Origin: Aquitalea palustris
GTDB taxonomy: Bacteria; Pseudomonadota; Gammaproteobacteria; Burkholderiales; Chromobacteriaceae
NCBI RefSeq assembly: GCF_003693445.1
Contig: NZ_RFAR01000074.1
Coordinates: 1 to 59,591 of the forward strand
Direction: 5' to 3'
Length of the DNA: 59,591 nucleotides
Shown here: in pieces, positions 43,613 through 52,447 of the stretch
Position numbering within the stretch: the stretch's first letter is position 1
Layout: every line of letters begins with the position of its first letter
The notes under the pieces: model-generated
What the model saw: only the letters and a program-made list of their open reading frames with translations
What the model was told of the DNA's origin: nothing
The model's database searches: none
Translations under genes and position numbers: made by a program

Positions 43613-44551
43613 ATGCATGCAGTCAGCCCCAAGCTGACCGACTGGTTGTCCCAGCTCAACCAGCTCATCCGCCGCCTGCGCGACAGCGGCTACAAGCCCA
43701 CCGCCATCGGTGCCCGCGAGGCACTGGCCAATGTCACCCGCAGCCTGGTCAGTGCCGGGCCGGACATTGCCTGGGTCAATGACGAAATCATCCACGGTCG
43801 CGATTACAGCGTGCCGGTACGTATCTACCATCCGGCACCGGGCGAGGCGCGGCCGGTGCTGCTGTTTCTGCATGGTGGCGGCCATACCGCCGGCAGTGTC
43901 AGCGTATACGACCCCATCAGCCGCCGGCTGGCGGCGGCCACCGGCCATATCGTGGTGGTGCCGGAATACCGGCTGGCGCCGGAAAACCCCTATCCGGCAG
44001 CGTTGCATGATGCTTATGCCGCCGCCCGTGGCGTGTTTGCCGCGCTGAGTGCACGCCAGCTGCCGTTTTTGCCCAGCCTGTCGCTGATTGGTGACTCTGC
44101 CGGTGCCGCGCTGGCGGCTACGGTGAGTGCGCGTTCGCAGCACGATACCGCCTTGCAGATTGCTGCCCAGGTGCTGATCTATCCCAGCCTGGACTACAGC
44201 ATGAGCCTGCCGTCGATTAGCGAGAATGGCGAAGGCTATTTCCTCAACAGCGATCGCATTGCCTGGTATTTCGACAATTATTTCCAGCATGGTGAAGACC
44301 GGCTGGCGGCGTCGCCCTTGCACATGGCCATGACCGGGCGGCTACCGGCCACCCTGGTGGTCTCGGCGGGGTTTGATCCGCTGCGCGACGAGGCGCTGTG
44401 CTACCTGGACAAATTGCGTGCGGCTGGCGTGCCGCACCAGCATCTGCATTTTGATGACCTGGTGCATGCCTTCCTCAATATGGAAGAGCTGGTCGCTGCG
44501 GAGTGCGCCCAGACTTACCAGCAGATCGCCGCCTTCCTCGACCGCTACTAG
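43613..44551 (+). CDS. HSL-family alpha/beta hydrolase (esterase)
   Basis: The 312-residue enzyme shows the hormone-sensitive-lipase pattern: HGGG oxyanion motif (87-90), nucleophile Ser162 (LIGDSAGAALA), Asp in SAGFDPLRDE and His in LVHAFLNM. It should hydrolyse short acyl esters in the cytoplasm; the natural substrate is unknown. GGAG precedes the ATG by nine bases. Its stop codon TAG overlaps the stop of the convergent YgjP-type gene in the shared palindrome CTAG. A dyad over the likely promoter (43542-43573) suggests regulated expression. Confidence 0.88.
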   Translation: MHAVSPKLTDWLSQLNQLIRRLRDSGYKPTAIGAREALANVTRSLVSAGPDIAWVNDEIIHGRDYSVPVRIYHPAPGEARPVLLFLHGGGHTAGSVSVYDPISRRLAAATGHIVVVPEYRLAPENPYPAALHDAYAAARGVFAALSARQLPFLPSLSLIGDSAGAALAATVSARSQHDTALQIAAQVLIYPSLDYSMSLPSISENGEGYFLNSDRIAWYFDNYFQHGEDRLAASPLHMAMTGRLPATLVVSAGFDPLRDEALCYLDKLRAAGVPHQHLHFDDLVHAFLNMEELVAAECAQTYQQIAAFLDRY

Positions 44552-45063
44552 CGCGGAGCCGGGCTGGCGGCTGGCTCCAGTTCGCGCAGGGTCAGCCACA
44601 GCCGGGTATCAAATTCCAGCTGGTGATAAGCCGGCTCCATATGGCAGCACAGCTGATAGAAGGCCTTGTCGTGGTTTTTCTCGCGCAGATGGGAAAGCTC
44701 GTGCACGACGATCATGCGCAGGAAGGGCTCGGGTGCGTCGCGGAACAGCGTGGCAATGCGGATTTCGTGCTTGGCCTTGAGCTTGCTGCCCTGCACCCGC
44801 GAGATCTGGGTATTGGTGCCCAGCGTCCCTTTTACCGGGTGCTGGCGATTGTCGTACAGCACCTTGGTGGGTGCCGGGGCATTTTTCAGATAGCGCTGTT
44901 TCAGCTCGCTGACATACTGGTACAGCGCGTTATCGCTCTGCACGGCGTGGCTGTCGGGATAGCGGCTGGCCAGCCAGTTGCCCAGGCTGCCGTCGTCCAG
45001 ACGGGCCTGGACCTGGGCGAGCAGGCTGGGTGGGTAGTGCAGCAGGTATTTGAGGGCAGACAT
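44548..45063 (-). CDS. YgjP-like zinc metallopeptidase domain protein
   Basis: The 171-residue protein carries the metal-binding sequence VVHELSHLREKNHDKAFY and the following MEP element, which define the YgjP/WLM-like M48 group. Upstream it has KVLYDNRQHPVKGTLGTNTQ. Family members are predicted proteases with poorly known targets. There is no signal peptide or membrane segment. The start at 45063 has no strong ribosome-binding site. It overlaps the esterase gene by four bases, tail to tail. Confidence 0.85.
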   Translation of the reverse strand: MSALKYLLHYPPSLLAQVQARLDDGSLGNWLASRYPDSHAVQSDNALYQYVSELKQRYLKNAPAPTKVLYDNRQHPVKGTLGTNTQISRVQGSKLKAKHEIRIATLFRDAPEPFLRMIVVHELSHLREKNHDKAFYQLCCHMEPAYHQLEFDTRLWLTLRELEPAASPAPR

Positions 45064-45113
45064 GGCGCCAGTTTAGCAAAGCCGGCGCGGCCCTGCCGCA
45101 AGAGGCCTGCTGT

Positions 45114-45650
45114 TTATGCCTGGACGGCGGCCAGTTGTGCCGGCTGCGCCCAGCGATAGCACAGGGCAATGGCCTTGCGTCCGTCCGGTGCCAGCACGTT
45201 CTCGCGGTCTACCATTTCCCCGCCCATACGACTGTAAAACCGCCGTGCCTCGCTATTGGCCTCGTATACCCACAGGTGCATGGGCCGGCCCGGCTGCAGG
45301 GTGTCGGCCTGCGCTGCGGCGGCCTGCAGCAGGCTGCGGCCAACGCCACGGCCTTGCTGACCGGGCAGTACGTGCAGATTATCCAGCAGCAGGCCACGCT
45401 CGGTTTCGCCATCCGGCAACAGGCAGACAAAGCCCACCGGCTCGCCTTCCCACAGGGCCAGCAGCACCCACAGATGATTGTCGTAATGGAAACGGCGGGT
45501 CCACATGGTGTGGCGCTCGGTCGGGGCGACGTGGTCGAGATAGTCGTCAGACAGAATGGTGCGGTAGCTGTGCTGCCAGCTTTCGGTATGCAGCCGGGCA
45601 ATCAGTCCGGCATCGTCAAAGGTGGCAACACGCAGGGTCAGCGAGGTCAT
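45114..45650 (-). CDS. GNAT-family N-acetyltransferase
   Basis: The 178-residue protein begins LTLRVATFDDAGLIARLHTE and has the acetyl-CoA loop VLPGQQGRGVGRSLLQAAAA (motif A) plus the C-terminal ANSEARRFYSRMGGEMVDRE. It transfers acetyl groups to an unknown acceptor. It is read in the same direction as the YgjP-type gene 50 bases downstream. The region before the start lacks a recognisable ribosome-binding site but has a repeated TAGGGGCTAGGG on the plus strand. Confidence 0.85.
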   Translation of the reverse strand: MTSLTLRVATFDDAGLIARLHTESWQHSYRTILSDDYLDHVAPTERHTMWTRRFHYDNHLWVLLALWEGEPVGFVCLLPDGETERGLLLDNLHVLPGQQGRGVGRSLLQAAAAQADTLQPGRPMHLWVYEANSEARRFYSRMGGEMVDRENVLAPDGRKAIALCYRWAQPAQLAAVQA

Positions 45651-45725
45651 GAGGTTTGGCTAGGGGCTAGGGATACCGGCATTTTACGACAGCCAGATGA
45701 CGTTAAGGTTCGCTTTGCATGGCAA

Positions 45726-46169
45726 TTAACGCGGCGCGCGCAAGGGGCGCGTCGTAATCGGGGTGGACAGGATGATGGAGGTGCGGGTTTCGCCCAGATG
45801 ATTCACCCGTGCCACCAGTGTTTCCAGATGGCCGACATCGCGTGCCAGCAGGCGGAACAGATAGGAATCGGCCCCGGTAACATGGTGGCACTCCAGCACT
45901 TCCGGCATGTCCTCCAGTAATTGCAGCAGTTTTTTCTTGTAGGGCTGCGCCACGGTAATGCCCACCATGGCCGACAAGGTGTAACCCGCTTTGGCAGGCG
46001 ACAGCCGGGCGTGGTAGCCCTGGATCACCCCGGCTTCTTCCAGCCGCTTTACCCGTTCGGACACGGCGGGTACCGACATTTCCACCGCGCGGGCCAGCTC
46101 GGTCAGTGACAGCCGTGCGTCCTGCTGCAGGCATTCCAGAATCTTCCAAGCCTTGCTGTCGATTTCCAT
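45726..46169 (-). CDS. Lrp/AsnC-family regulator adjacent to LysE-type exporter
   Basis: The 147-residue protein has a helix-turn-helix (about 5-55: DSKAWKILECLQQDARLSLT, MSVPAVSERVKRLEEAG) and a RAM domain with LECHHVTGADSYLFRLLARD. AGGGGC lies six bases upstream of the ATG at 46169. It is divergent from the LysE-family exporter gene, 131 bases away, the standard arrangement for a regulator that induces amino-acid export when its ligand accumulates. Confidence 0.88.
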   Translation of the reverse strand: MEIDSKAWKILECLQQDARLSLTELARAVEMSVPAVSERVKRLEEAGVIQGYHARLSPAKAGYTLSAMVGITVAQPYKKKLLQLLEDMPEVLECHHVTGADSYLFRLLARDVGHLETLVARVNHLGETRTSIILSTPITTRPLRAPR

Positions 46170-46300
46170 TAGCGCCCCTTTATGGTCGAAATGCATTCTG
46201 GCTTTAATTTATCAGTTATAGGCGCAGGTTTGCCTGAAAAACACCATGTAAGCCCGCCGGCTGGCCGGGCAGACTGGCTGTTCTTGTCAGGAGTCCTCTC

Positions 46301-46933
46301 ATGCATTTGTTGATCTTGTTTGCCCAAGCCCTGTTGCTGGGGCTGGCCATTGCCGCCCCGGTTGGCCCCATCGGCCTGCTGTGTATCGACCGCAGCTTGC
46401 GTCAGGGACCGTGGGTGGGGCTGGCCACCGGGCTGGGCGCGGCGACGGCCGACGCACTGTATGCCACCTTGGGCGCGCTGGGCCTGAGTGCGCTGATTCA
46501 GCAGCTGACGGCGCTGGCTCTGCCGCTGGCGGTGGCCGGTAGCGTGCTGTTGTCATGGATGGGGCTGGGCATGTTGCGGCGGCATGCGGCAAGCGAGGCC
46601 GCCCGGGTGGCAAGTGCCCATGGCTTGTGCAGTGCCTGGGCATCGGCGCTGCTGCTGACCTTGAGCAATCCCATGACCATCTTGTCTTTTCTGGCCGTGC
46701 TCGCCAGCCTGTCCGGCCATGCCGCGCCGAGTAGGTCCGAAGCCCTGCTGATGGTTGCCGGTGTATTTGCTGGCTCGGCACTGTGGTGGTGTGTGCTGGC
46801 TTTCGGGGCTGGCCGCTTGCTGGGCCGACTGGGAGAGTCCGGGCGGCAGCGCATCGATATCGTCTGTGGCCTGTTGCTGCTGGGCATGGGCTTGCTGATG
46901 CTGTGGCGTGCTGTGAGCGGCTTGCCGGGATAG
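46301..46933 (+). CDS. LysE/RhtB-family amino-acid exporter
   Basis: The 210-residue membrane protein has about six helices and the LysE start LLGLAIAAPVGPIGLLCIDR. The cytoplasmic segment holding a conserved NPMTILSFLAVLASL follows. It probably exports an amino acid such as lysine, arginine or threonine, controlled by the divergent Lrp-type regulator. AGGAG lies eight bases before the ATG. An 86-base gap leads to the AhpD-like gene, so the four genes may share a transcript. Confidence 0.88.
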   Translation: MHLLILFAQALLLGLAIAAPVGPIGLLCIDRSLRQGPWVGLATGLGAATADALYATLGALGLSALIQQLTALALPLAVAGSVLLSWMGLGMLRRHAASEAARVASAHGLCSAWASALLLTLSNPMTILSFLAVLASLSGHAAPSRSEALLMVAGVFAGSALWWCVLAFGAGRLLGRLGESGRQRIDIVCGLLLLGMGLLMLWRAVSGLPG

Positions 46934-47019
46934 TGGTCCCTTGCCTGATGATAAAAGTGGACCTGTAACAGGGCCATTGGCGAGCCGATAATGCAGGCTT
47001 GCCTTCAGGAGAAACCGCC

Positions 47020-47451
47020 ATGTCCAGCCTGCGTCAGCCTTATGTCGAATTGTCCGGTCCCGCCTTGCAGCATTTGCGGGCCATCAAGAAACTGCTGGAA
47101 GACAGCCCCTTGGGGCGTAATCTGGTGGAGCTGATGTATTTGCGCGTGTCGCAGCTGAATGGCTGCGCCTTTTGTCTGGACATGCATGCCCGGGCCTTAC
47201 GCAGCGGCGGGGAAAGCCATGCCCGGCTGGATACGCTGGCCGGCTGGCGGCTGAGTCCGCATTTTTCGGCAGCAGAGCAAGCCGCGCTGGCCTGGGCCGA
47301 AGCGCTGACCGATATTGCCGCCAGCCAGGCCGCCGATGCGGTGTATCAGCCCTTGTTGCAACATTTTTCCGCACAGGAAATCTGCGACCTGACCATGGCC
47401 ATTGCCAGCATGAATGCGCTGAACCGCCTGGCCATCGCCATGCGGCAATAA
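47020..47451 (+). CDS. Carboxymuconolactone decarboxylase / AhpD-like protein
   Basis: The 143-residue all-helical protein has the AhpD-type redox motif CAFCLDMHARAL (Cys49, Cys52, His56) preceded by VELMYLRVSQLNG. Such proteins are alkylhydroperoxidases or of unknown redox function. AGGAG precedes the ATG at 47020. It is followed 11 bases later by an ABM-domain gene, forming a tight run that continues into a PaiB-like gene. This points to a shared detoxification role, without a known substrate. Confidence 0.88.
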   Translation: MSSLRQPYVELSGPALQHLRAIKKLLEDSPLGRNLVELMYLRVSQLNGCAFCLDMHARALRSGGESHARLDTLAGWRLSPHFSAAEQAALAWAEALTDIAASQAADAVYQPLLQHFSAQEICDLTMAIASMNALNRLAIAMRQ

Positions 47452-47462
47452 GGAGACACAAA

Positions 47463-47774
47463 ATGTACGTGGTGATTTTCCGGGCAGTGGCCCGCCAGCT
47501 GGACGAGGAATACAGCCGCGTGGCAGCACAATTGCGCGAGCTGGCGTTAAGCCGCTTTGGCTGTATTGAGTTTGTCGCGCTGAATGAAGACGGGCAGGAG
47601 GTGGCGCTGTCTTACTGGCCGGATCTGGACAGTATCCGCGCCTGGAAAGCCAATGCGGATCATCTGCTGGCACAGCAACTGGGGCGTGAGCGCTGGTATG
47701 CCGGCTACCGGGTGCAGATTGCCGAGGTCGTGCGTGACTATGCTTTCCCGGCCAGCACGGGGGAACAGCCATGA
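47463..47774 (+). CDS. Antibiotic biosynthesis monooxygenase (ABM) domain protein
   Basis: The 103-residue protein is a single ferredoxin-like ABM domain: MYVVIFRAVARQLDEEYSR, a central GCIEFVALNEDGQEVALSYW, and IRAWKANADHLLAQQLGRER. It resembles small cofactor-free monooxygenases and YdhR-type proteins. AAGGAG stands seven bases before the ATG. Its stop overlaps the next ATG by four bases (ATGA). The likely partner proteins are the AhpD-like and PaiB-like neighbours. Confidence 0.85.
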   Translation: MYVVIFRAVARQLDEEYSRVAAQLRELALSRFGCIEFVALNEDGQEVALSYWPDLDSIRAWKANADHLLAQQLGRERWYAGYRVQIAEVVRDYAFPASTGEQP

Positions 47775-48370
47775 GCCTGTACTGCCCTGCGGCGTTTGCT
47801 GCCGAAGCCGACTATGCCCGCCAGGTGATGGCCGATAATCCGCTGGCCACGTTGATTACCCAGGCCGCTGGCGAGCCCTGGCTCAGCCATGTGGTGCTGC
47901 TGCCTGATCCAACCGAAGCAGATTGCCTGCTCGGTCATCTGGCACGGGCCAACGGCCATGCCGGGGTGCTGTTCGAACAGGATAGTGTGGCGGTGTTTAC
48001 CGGTGCCCATGGCTATGTTTCGCCGCGCTGGTATGAGTCGGACGGCATGGTGCCTACCTGGAATTACCGGGTGGCGCATGCCCATGGCCGGGCCGAAGCG
48101 GTGGAGGGGGAGGCGCTGGCGGCCTTGTTGCAGCAGCTGGCACTGCAGTTTGAAGGCGAGGCCGGCTGGAACAGCAGCGCACTGTCGGCGCAGGCCATGG
48201 CCGCCATGCAGCGCGGCATTGTCGGCTTCCGGTTGCGGGTGCAACGCTGGGATGTCAAGGCCAAGCTCAGCCAGAACCGCTTGCCGCAGGACCGGCAGGG
48301 CGTGATCGCCGCACTGGAGCAGGGCGACGAAGCCGCCCGCCAACTGGCGGCCAGCATGCCACGGCCCTAG
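47771..48370 (+). CDS. PaiB-like FMN-binding protein
   Basis: The 199-residue protein has the PaiB family pattern MSLYCPAAFAAEADYARQVM, the GHLARANGH segment, AHGYVSPRWYESDGMVPTWNY and KLSQNRLPQDRQGVIAAL. Members bind FMN. In Bacillus PaiB is called a negative transcriptional regulator, but the fold is a flavin split barrel and many are probably enzymes. Translation is coupled to the ABM gene by an ATGA overlap. The next gene, yaeQ, is convergent and 15 bases away. Confidence 0.85.
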   Translation: MSLYCPAAFAAEADYARQVMADNPLATLITQAAGEPWLSHVVLLPDPTEADCLLGHLARANGHAGVLFEQDSVAVFTGAHGYVSPRWYESDGMVPTWNYRVAHAHGRAEAVEGEALAALLQQLALQFEGEAGWNSSALSAQAMAAMQRGIVGFRLRVQRWDVKAKLSQNRLPQDRQGVIAALEQGDEAARQLAASMPRP

Positions 48371-48385
48371 TACGCCGGCTGCTGC

Positions 48386-48931
48386 TTAATGCGGCACTTT
48401 CAGCGGCTCTACCTCAACCAGCACGCTGCGGCTTTCGTCGGCCAGCCACAGTTGGCCGTCCTGCACGGTGGCGGTCAGCTGCATGCCGCGCTGGCACAGG
48501 CTGGCCAGTTCGGCCAGGGTGGCGGTGCTGATGCGGTAGACGCTGAGCTTGTCCAGCTTCACCAGCTTGTTTTCGATCTGCGGCCACCATACTTCGCTGG
48601 AGCGGCCGCCATGGCTGTACAGCACCACCTTGTCGGCACGGCTGCAGGCTTTTTTCAGGCGTTTTTCATCCGGTTCGCCCAGCTCGATCCACAGTTCGAT
48701 TTCGTCACTGTAATTCTTCTGCCACAGCTCGGCTTCGTCGTCCGAGCTAAGGCCACGGGTGAAGCTCAGGGTTTCGCTGGCGTTCAGCACAAAGGCCACC
48801 AGGCGCACCATCAGGCGCTCCACGGTTTCCGACGGGTGCTGGGCCAGGGTCAGGTTGTGGCTGGCATAGTAGCCGCGGTCCATGTCGGAAATCGACAGGC
48901 CGGCTTTATAAATGGTGGCAGTAAGCGCCAT
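48386..48931 (-). CDS. yaeQ: YaeQ-family protein
   Basis: The 181-residue protein is full length for the family and shows MALTATIYKAGLSISDMDRG, HPSETVERLMVRLVAFVLNA and ELWIELGEPDEKRLKKACSRA. YaeQ has a PD-(D/E)XK nuclease-like fold; its function is unresolved (it was once linked to RfaH suppression). The start at 48931 follows GCGGAAAC and matches the family N-terminus, so the upstream extension to 49042 is rejected. It is monocistronic and convergent with the PaiB-like gene. Confidence 0.92.
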   Translation of the reverse strand: MALTATIYKAGLSISDMDRGYYASHNLTLAQHPSETVERLMVRLVAFVLNASETLSFTRGLSSDDEAELWQKNYSDEIELWIELGEPDEKRLKKACSRADKVVLYSHGGRSSEVWWPQIENKLVKLDKLSVYRISTATLAELASLCQRGMQLTATVQDGQLWLADESRSVLVEVEPLKVPH

Positions 48932-49017
48932 GGTGATGTTTCCGCAATATTGGGTTGAAGGCCGCTGCACAGGCGGCGGCAGTAGACTGGAACAAACGGG
49001 CTGGGACGAGGCAGGCG

Positions 49018-49734
49018 CTATTGCTCTGGCTGGCTGATGCACAACAGGCTTTCGCCTTTCCAGTTGATGCTGGCTTCCTTGCCCCGGATGGTGAATTCGA
49101 CATTCTGGCCGGCATAGCGGGCACCGCCGGTCACCAGCTCCTGCTGATGCAGGATGACCTGGCTTTTGCCGCGTACCAGCCGCGCGGTTGCCGGCTTGGT
49201 GCGGTAAAAGGTGGCCAGCACATCGTTATTGCCACCACCACCGCACAGATAGTGCAGCGGGGTCAGCGAGGGAGCCAGCCCCCAGCCGGCCTGCAGTTCG
49301 GTAATACGCAGAATATAGGTATCCCCCAGACACATATGGGGATTGTCGTTCTTCATGCATTCCTTGAGATTGTGCGCCCAGCGTCGTTGCTCCTGCTCCA
49401 GCTTGTTCTGGCTGGGTGCCCCGGCACTGTTTTGCCTGGCCTTGTCCATGGCCTGGGTGAAGACCTTGTCCAGGCGGTTGCCCAGCCGGATCAGCCCCTC
49501 ATCCTGGCACAGCATGGTTTCCATGGCATTGGCCGGCTTGTTGCAGTCGAACTCGGTGGCCTGCATGGTCGGGGTGGGAGGCAAGGCCGGTACCACGGGC
49601 TGGCGCAGGAGGCCATGGCCGCCGTTCTTGTCCGGCCCGGTACCAAGCGAGTGCGATCCGTTCAGGGCATGAGCCTGGCCGGATACGAGCAGTAGCAAAA
49701 GGACTGCGAGTGGCACTGGGGGGATCTTGAGCAT
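49018..49734 (-). CDS. Exported LprI-MliC fusion, predicted lysozyme inhibitor
   Basis: The 238-residue protein has a signal peptide (1-23, ending AHA; no lipobox) and a Pro/Gly-rich linker. An LprI-type domain (about 60-148; Cys64, 76, 126 and 135; [20 protein letters not shown]) is followed by an MliC-type domain (about 160-235; Cys164 and Cys232; [33 protein letters not shown]). Both families are linked to inhibition of c-type lysozyme. The protein should be periplasmic and protect peptidoglycan. The ribosome-binding site is weak. It is divergent from rhlE. Confidence 0.82.
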   Translation of the reverse strand: MLKIPPVPLAVLLLLLVSGQAHALNGSHSLGTGPDKNGGHGLLRQPVVPALPPTPTMQATEFDCNKPANAMETMLCQDEGLIRLGNRLDKVFTQAMDKARQNSAGAPSQNKLEQEQRRWAHNLKECMKNDNPHMCLGDTYILRITELQAGWGLAPSLTPLHYLCGGGGNNDVLATFYRTKPATARLVRGKSQVILHQQELVTGGARYAGQNVEFTIRGKEASINWKGESLLCISQPEQ

Positions 49735-49950
49735 GCTTTATTGTGCCATGTGCAGCGATGTTACGCTGCACCAATACGCAGGATGATTTCCCTGCCCGGT
49801 CAATTGTCTGTAAACTCGCCGACTTCCGCGTCTTGCCAATCGGCGCGCAATGCAAGCCTCATCCCGAGGCCTTCCGCATTTATTTCAACCGTTTATCGTC
49901 AGCCTAGATTGGTGTCGCTTACTGCGATCAGGCAGTCGCAGGAGTGCAGT

Positions 49951-51420
49951 ATGTCCGAAATTACCTTTGCTGACCTTGGTCTGGCGCAAGCTTTGTTGCG
50001 TGCCGTGGCCGATACCGGTTACACCATTCCCACGCCGATTCAGGCACAAGCCATTCCCCAGGTACTGCAAGGTGGCGATCTGCTGGCTGCCGCACAGACC
50101 GGTACCGGCAAGACCGCCGGCTTTACCCTGCCGCTGCTGCAGTTGCTGATGGACAAACCCTCGCGCCAGCCCGGCAAGCCGCGCGCCCTGGTGCTGACCC
50201 CCACCCGCGAACTGGCGGCCCAGGTGGAAGAATCGGTGCGCGAGTATGGCAAGCATCTGCCGCTCAAATCCATGGTGATGTTCGGCGGTGTTGGCATCAA
50301 CCCGCAGATTTCCGCCCTGAAAAAGCCGGTAGACATCCTGGTGGCCACGCCTGGCCGCCTGCTCGACCATGTCAGCCAGCGCACGCTGGATCTGTCTGCC
50401 GTGGAAATCCTGGTGCTGGACGAAGCCGACCGCATGCTGGACATGGGTTTCATCCACGATATTCGCAAGGTACTGGCCCTGCTGCCGGCCAAGCGTCAGA
50501 ACCTGCTGTTCTCGGCCACCTTCTCCGACGAAATCAAGACCCTGGCCGACAAGCTGCTCAACCAGCCCAAGCTGGTGGAAGTGGCGCGCCGCAATACCAC
50601 CAACGAGCTGGTAGACCAGCGCGTGCACCTGGTGGACCGCGACAAGAAAACCGATCTGTTGATCAAGCTGATCCGCGACCACAACTGGTATCAGGTGCTG
50701 GTGTTTACCCGTACCAAGCATGGTGCCAACCGTCTGGCGGAAAAGCTGGACAAGATCGGCATCCCGTCGGCAGCCATTCATGGCAACAAGAGTCAGAATG
50801 CCCGTACCCGTGCCCTGGCCGATTTCAAGACGTCCAAGCTGCAGGTGCTGGTGGCTACCGATATCGCCGCCCGTGGCCTGGATATCGACCAACTGCCGCA
50901 TGTGGTCAATTTCGAATTGCCGAATGTGCCGGAAGACTATGTACACCGTATCGGTCGTACCGGCCGCGCCGGCAGCCCGGGCGAAGCCGTTTCGCTGGTT
51001 TGTGTCGACGAGTTCAGCTTCCTGCGTGAAATCGAGAAGCTGACCAAGCAGTCCATCGCCCGCTTTACCATTCCGGGTTTCGAGGCTGATCTGAACGTGA
51101 AGCCGGAGCCGATTCCCATGGGTGGCAACAGCGCCGGCCGTGGTCGTGGCCAGGGTGGTGGTGGTCGTCAGGGGCAGGGCGCGCGCCAAGGCCAGGGTGC
51201 TGGCAAGTCGCGTCACGAACAGCAAAGCAAGCCGACCGGTCATGGCCATCGCCCGGCGGGTAGCGCGCCGCGAAGCAAGGCCGCCGAGCCGCGTAGCCAG
51301 GGCGGCCAGCCGCAGCCGGCCCGTCAGGCCGCCACGGCCAAGCCGGGCAATGCCCCGCAACAGCGTCGCAGCCAGCCGGCACGCCCGGTGTCGGCCTTGC
51401 TGTCGCCCAACAAGCGCTAA
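49951..51420 (+). CDS. rhlE: DEAD-box RNA helicase
   Basis: The 489-residue helicase has the Q motif ([14 protein letters not shown]), motif I AQTGTGKT, Ia [34 protein letters not shown] and [13 protein letters not shown] roughly 110-residue basic tail rich in Gly, Gln, Arg and Ser ([19 protein letters not shown]) is typical of RhlE and binds RNA. It unwinds RNA in ribosome assembly and decay. GGAG lies eight bases before the ATG at 49951; the in-frame region back to 49741 is rejected. A strongly structured intergenic region follows. Confidence 0.93.
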   Translation: MSEITFADLGLAQALLRAVADTGYTIPTPIQAQAIPQVLQGGDLLAAAQTGTGKTAGFTLPLLQLLMDKPSRQPGKPRALVLTPTRELAAQVEESVREYGKHLPLKSMVMFGGVGINPQISALKKPVDILVATPGRLLDHVSQRTLDLSAVEILVLDEADRMLDMGFIHDIRKVLALLPAKRQNLLFSATFSDEIKTLADKLLNQPKLVEVARRNTTNELVDQRVHLVDRDKKTDLLIKLIRDHNWYQVLVFTRTKHGANRLAEKLDKIGIPSAAIHGNKSQNARTRALADFKTSKLQVLVATDIAARGLDIDQLPHVVNFELPNVPEDYVHRIGRTGRAGSPGEAVSLVCVDEFSFLREIEKLTKQSIARFTIPGFEADLNVKPEPIPMGGNSAGRGRGQGGGGRQGQGARQGQGAGKSRHEQQSKPTGHGHRPAGSAPRSKAAEPRSQGGQPQPARQAATAKPGNAPQQRRSQPARPVSALLSPNKR

Positions 51421-51512
51421 GCCGGCGGGTACGGTCGGCTCTTGCCTGGGGTCGATCGCCACGCTTGCTGTCGCTGCTGGCGGCCCGTATGCTGCAGTAA
51501 ACCGAGTCACTG

Positions 51513-51560
51513 CCGCGATCGTCACTGCATGACGACACTGTCAGGCAGTGACCGTCGCGG
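51513..51560 (+). other. Long stem-loop downstream of rhlE
   Basis: The arms CCGCGA-tc-GTCACTGC and GCAGTGAC-cg-TCGCGG pair over 14 positions around one two-base mismatch. The loop can extend with TGAC/GTCA. There is no T-run. It is the first of two hairpins in the 194-base gap before the solute-binding protein gene. Confidence 0.7.
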
Positions 51561-51566
51561 GGAAGT

Positions 51567-51584
51567 CTGGCGTTACCACGCCAG
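51567..51584 (+). other. Second stem-loop downstream of rhlE
   Basis: A perfect seven-base stem CTGGCGT/ACGCCAG with a four-base loop begins seven bases after the first hairpin and 30 bases before the next start codon. There is no T-run. Confidence 0.6.
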
Positions 51585-51614
51585 TGGCTAACGATTCGAA
51601 TTACGGAGCAGGTC

Positions 51615-52439
51615 ATGAAGCAATGGCTTGCAGGTCATGCCGGTACCGTCCGGCATATTGCCCTGGGCATCATGTTGATGGGCTGGACGCTAGCTGCGCC
51701 AGCCGCCGCGCATGGCCAGTCGCCAGCAGGCGGCTGGCTGTCCATTGTGCTGGCGTCTGACGAGTGGCCTCCTTATCTTGGCAATCATCTTCCCGATAAC
51801 GGCATTCTGTCGCGCGTGGTGACGGCGGCCTTTGCGCGCGCCAATGTCTCGGTGAGTTACCGTTTTCTGCCCAATAACCGCAGCCTGCAATCGGCACGCA
51901 ATGGCACGGCGGACGGCAGCCTGGGCTGGGCTCCCAGTCCTGAGCGCTTGCAGGATTTGCTCTACAGCCAGCCGGTCATGTCGGCACGCATGGTGTTTTT
52001 CCAGCGCAAGTCCGACCAGCGGCGCTGGACGCAACTGGCCGATCTGGCCGGGCTGCGCATTGGCATCACCATCGGCAATTTCTATTCCGCAGAATTCGAC
52101 CGCCTGGTGCAGCAGGGCGTGCTGCATACCGATGGCGTCGCCGACGATCTGAGCAATTTCCGCAAATTGCTGGCGCGACGCATCGATCTGTTTCCCATCG
52201 AAGAAGACGTTGGCCAGTTCCTGCTGGCGCGCAATTTTTCCGCGGCGCAGGCCAGCGAGCTATCCAGTGGACAGTCATTTTGGTCGGCCCCCCTGCATGT
52301 GGTGATCTGGCGGCGGCATCCGCAAGGTGCCGAGCTGATCACACGCTTCAATCGCGGCCTGCAGGCCTTGCAAAGCAGTGGCGAATTCGAACGCATGGTG
52401 CGGGAAACGCGACTGGCCTGCCAGCGCAGCCAGCCCTGA
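51615..52439 (+). CDS. Periplasmic solute-binding protein (family 3), orphan
   Basis: The 274-residue protein has a signal peptide (about 1-33, ending AAAHG) and a type 2 periplasmic-binding fold. Segments include IVLASDEWPPYLGNHLPDNGI, VSYRFLPNNRSLQSARNGTA and LRIGITIGNFYSAEFDRLVQ. The ASDEWPPY start is typical of amino-acid-binding-like proteins, many of which are orphan sensors or transporter subunits. No permease adjoins. CGGAG precedes the ATG by eight bases. The leader contains two strong hairpins. It is convergent with the TetR gene, eight bases away. Confidence 0.83.
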   Translation: MKQWLAGHAGTVRHIALGIMLMGWTLAAPAAAHGQSPAGGWLSIVLASDEWPPYLGNHLPDNGILSRVVTAAFARANVSVSYRFLPNNRSLQSARNGTADGSLGWAPSPERLQDLLYSQPVMSARMVFFQRKSDQRRWTQLADLAGLRIGITIGNFYSAEFDRLVQQGVLHTDGVADDLSNFRKLLARRIDLFPIEEDVGQFLLARNFSAAQASELSSGQSFWSAPLHVVIWRRHPQGAELITRFNRGLQALQSSGEFERMVRETRLACQRSQP

Positions 52440-52447
52440 CGCCAGCT

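Noticed and set aside
49885-51525. A 546-codon open frame antisense to rhlE
   Set aside because: Reverse frame of the helicase with low-complexity Ala/Thr/Leu stretches opposite the RG-rich tail.
51122-51532. Frames rich in Arg/Gly/Pro around the rhlE tail
   Set aside because: By-products of the repetitive codons encoding the Gly/Gln/Arg-rich helicase tail; not tandem repeats at DNA level and not a CRISPR array.
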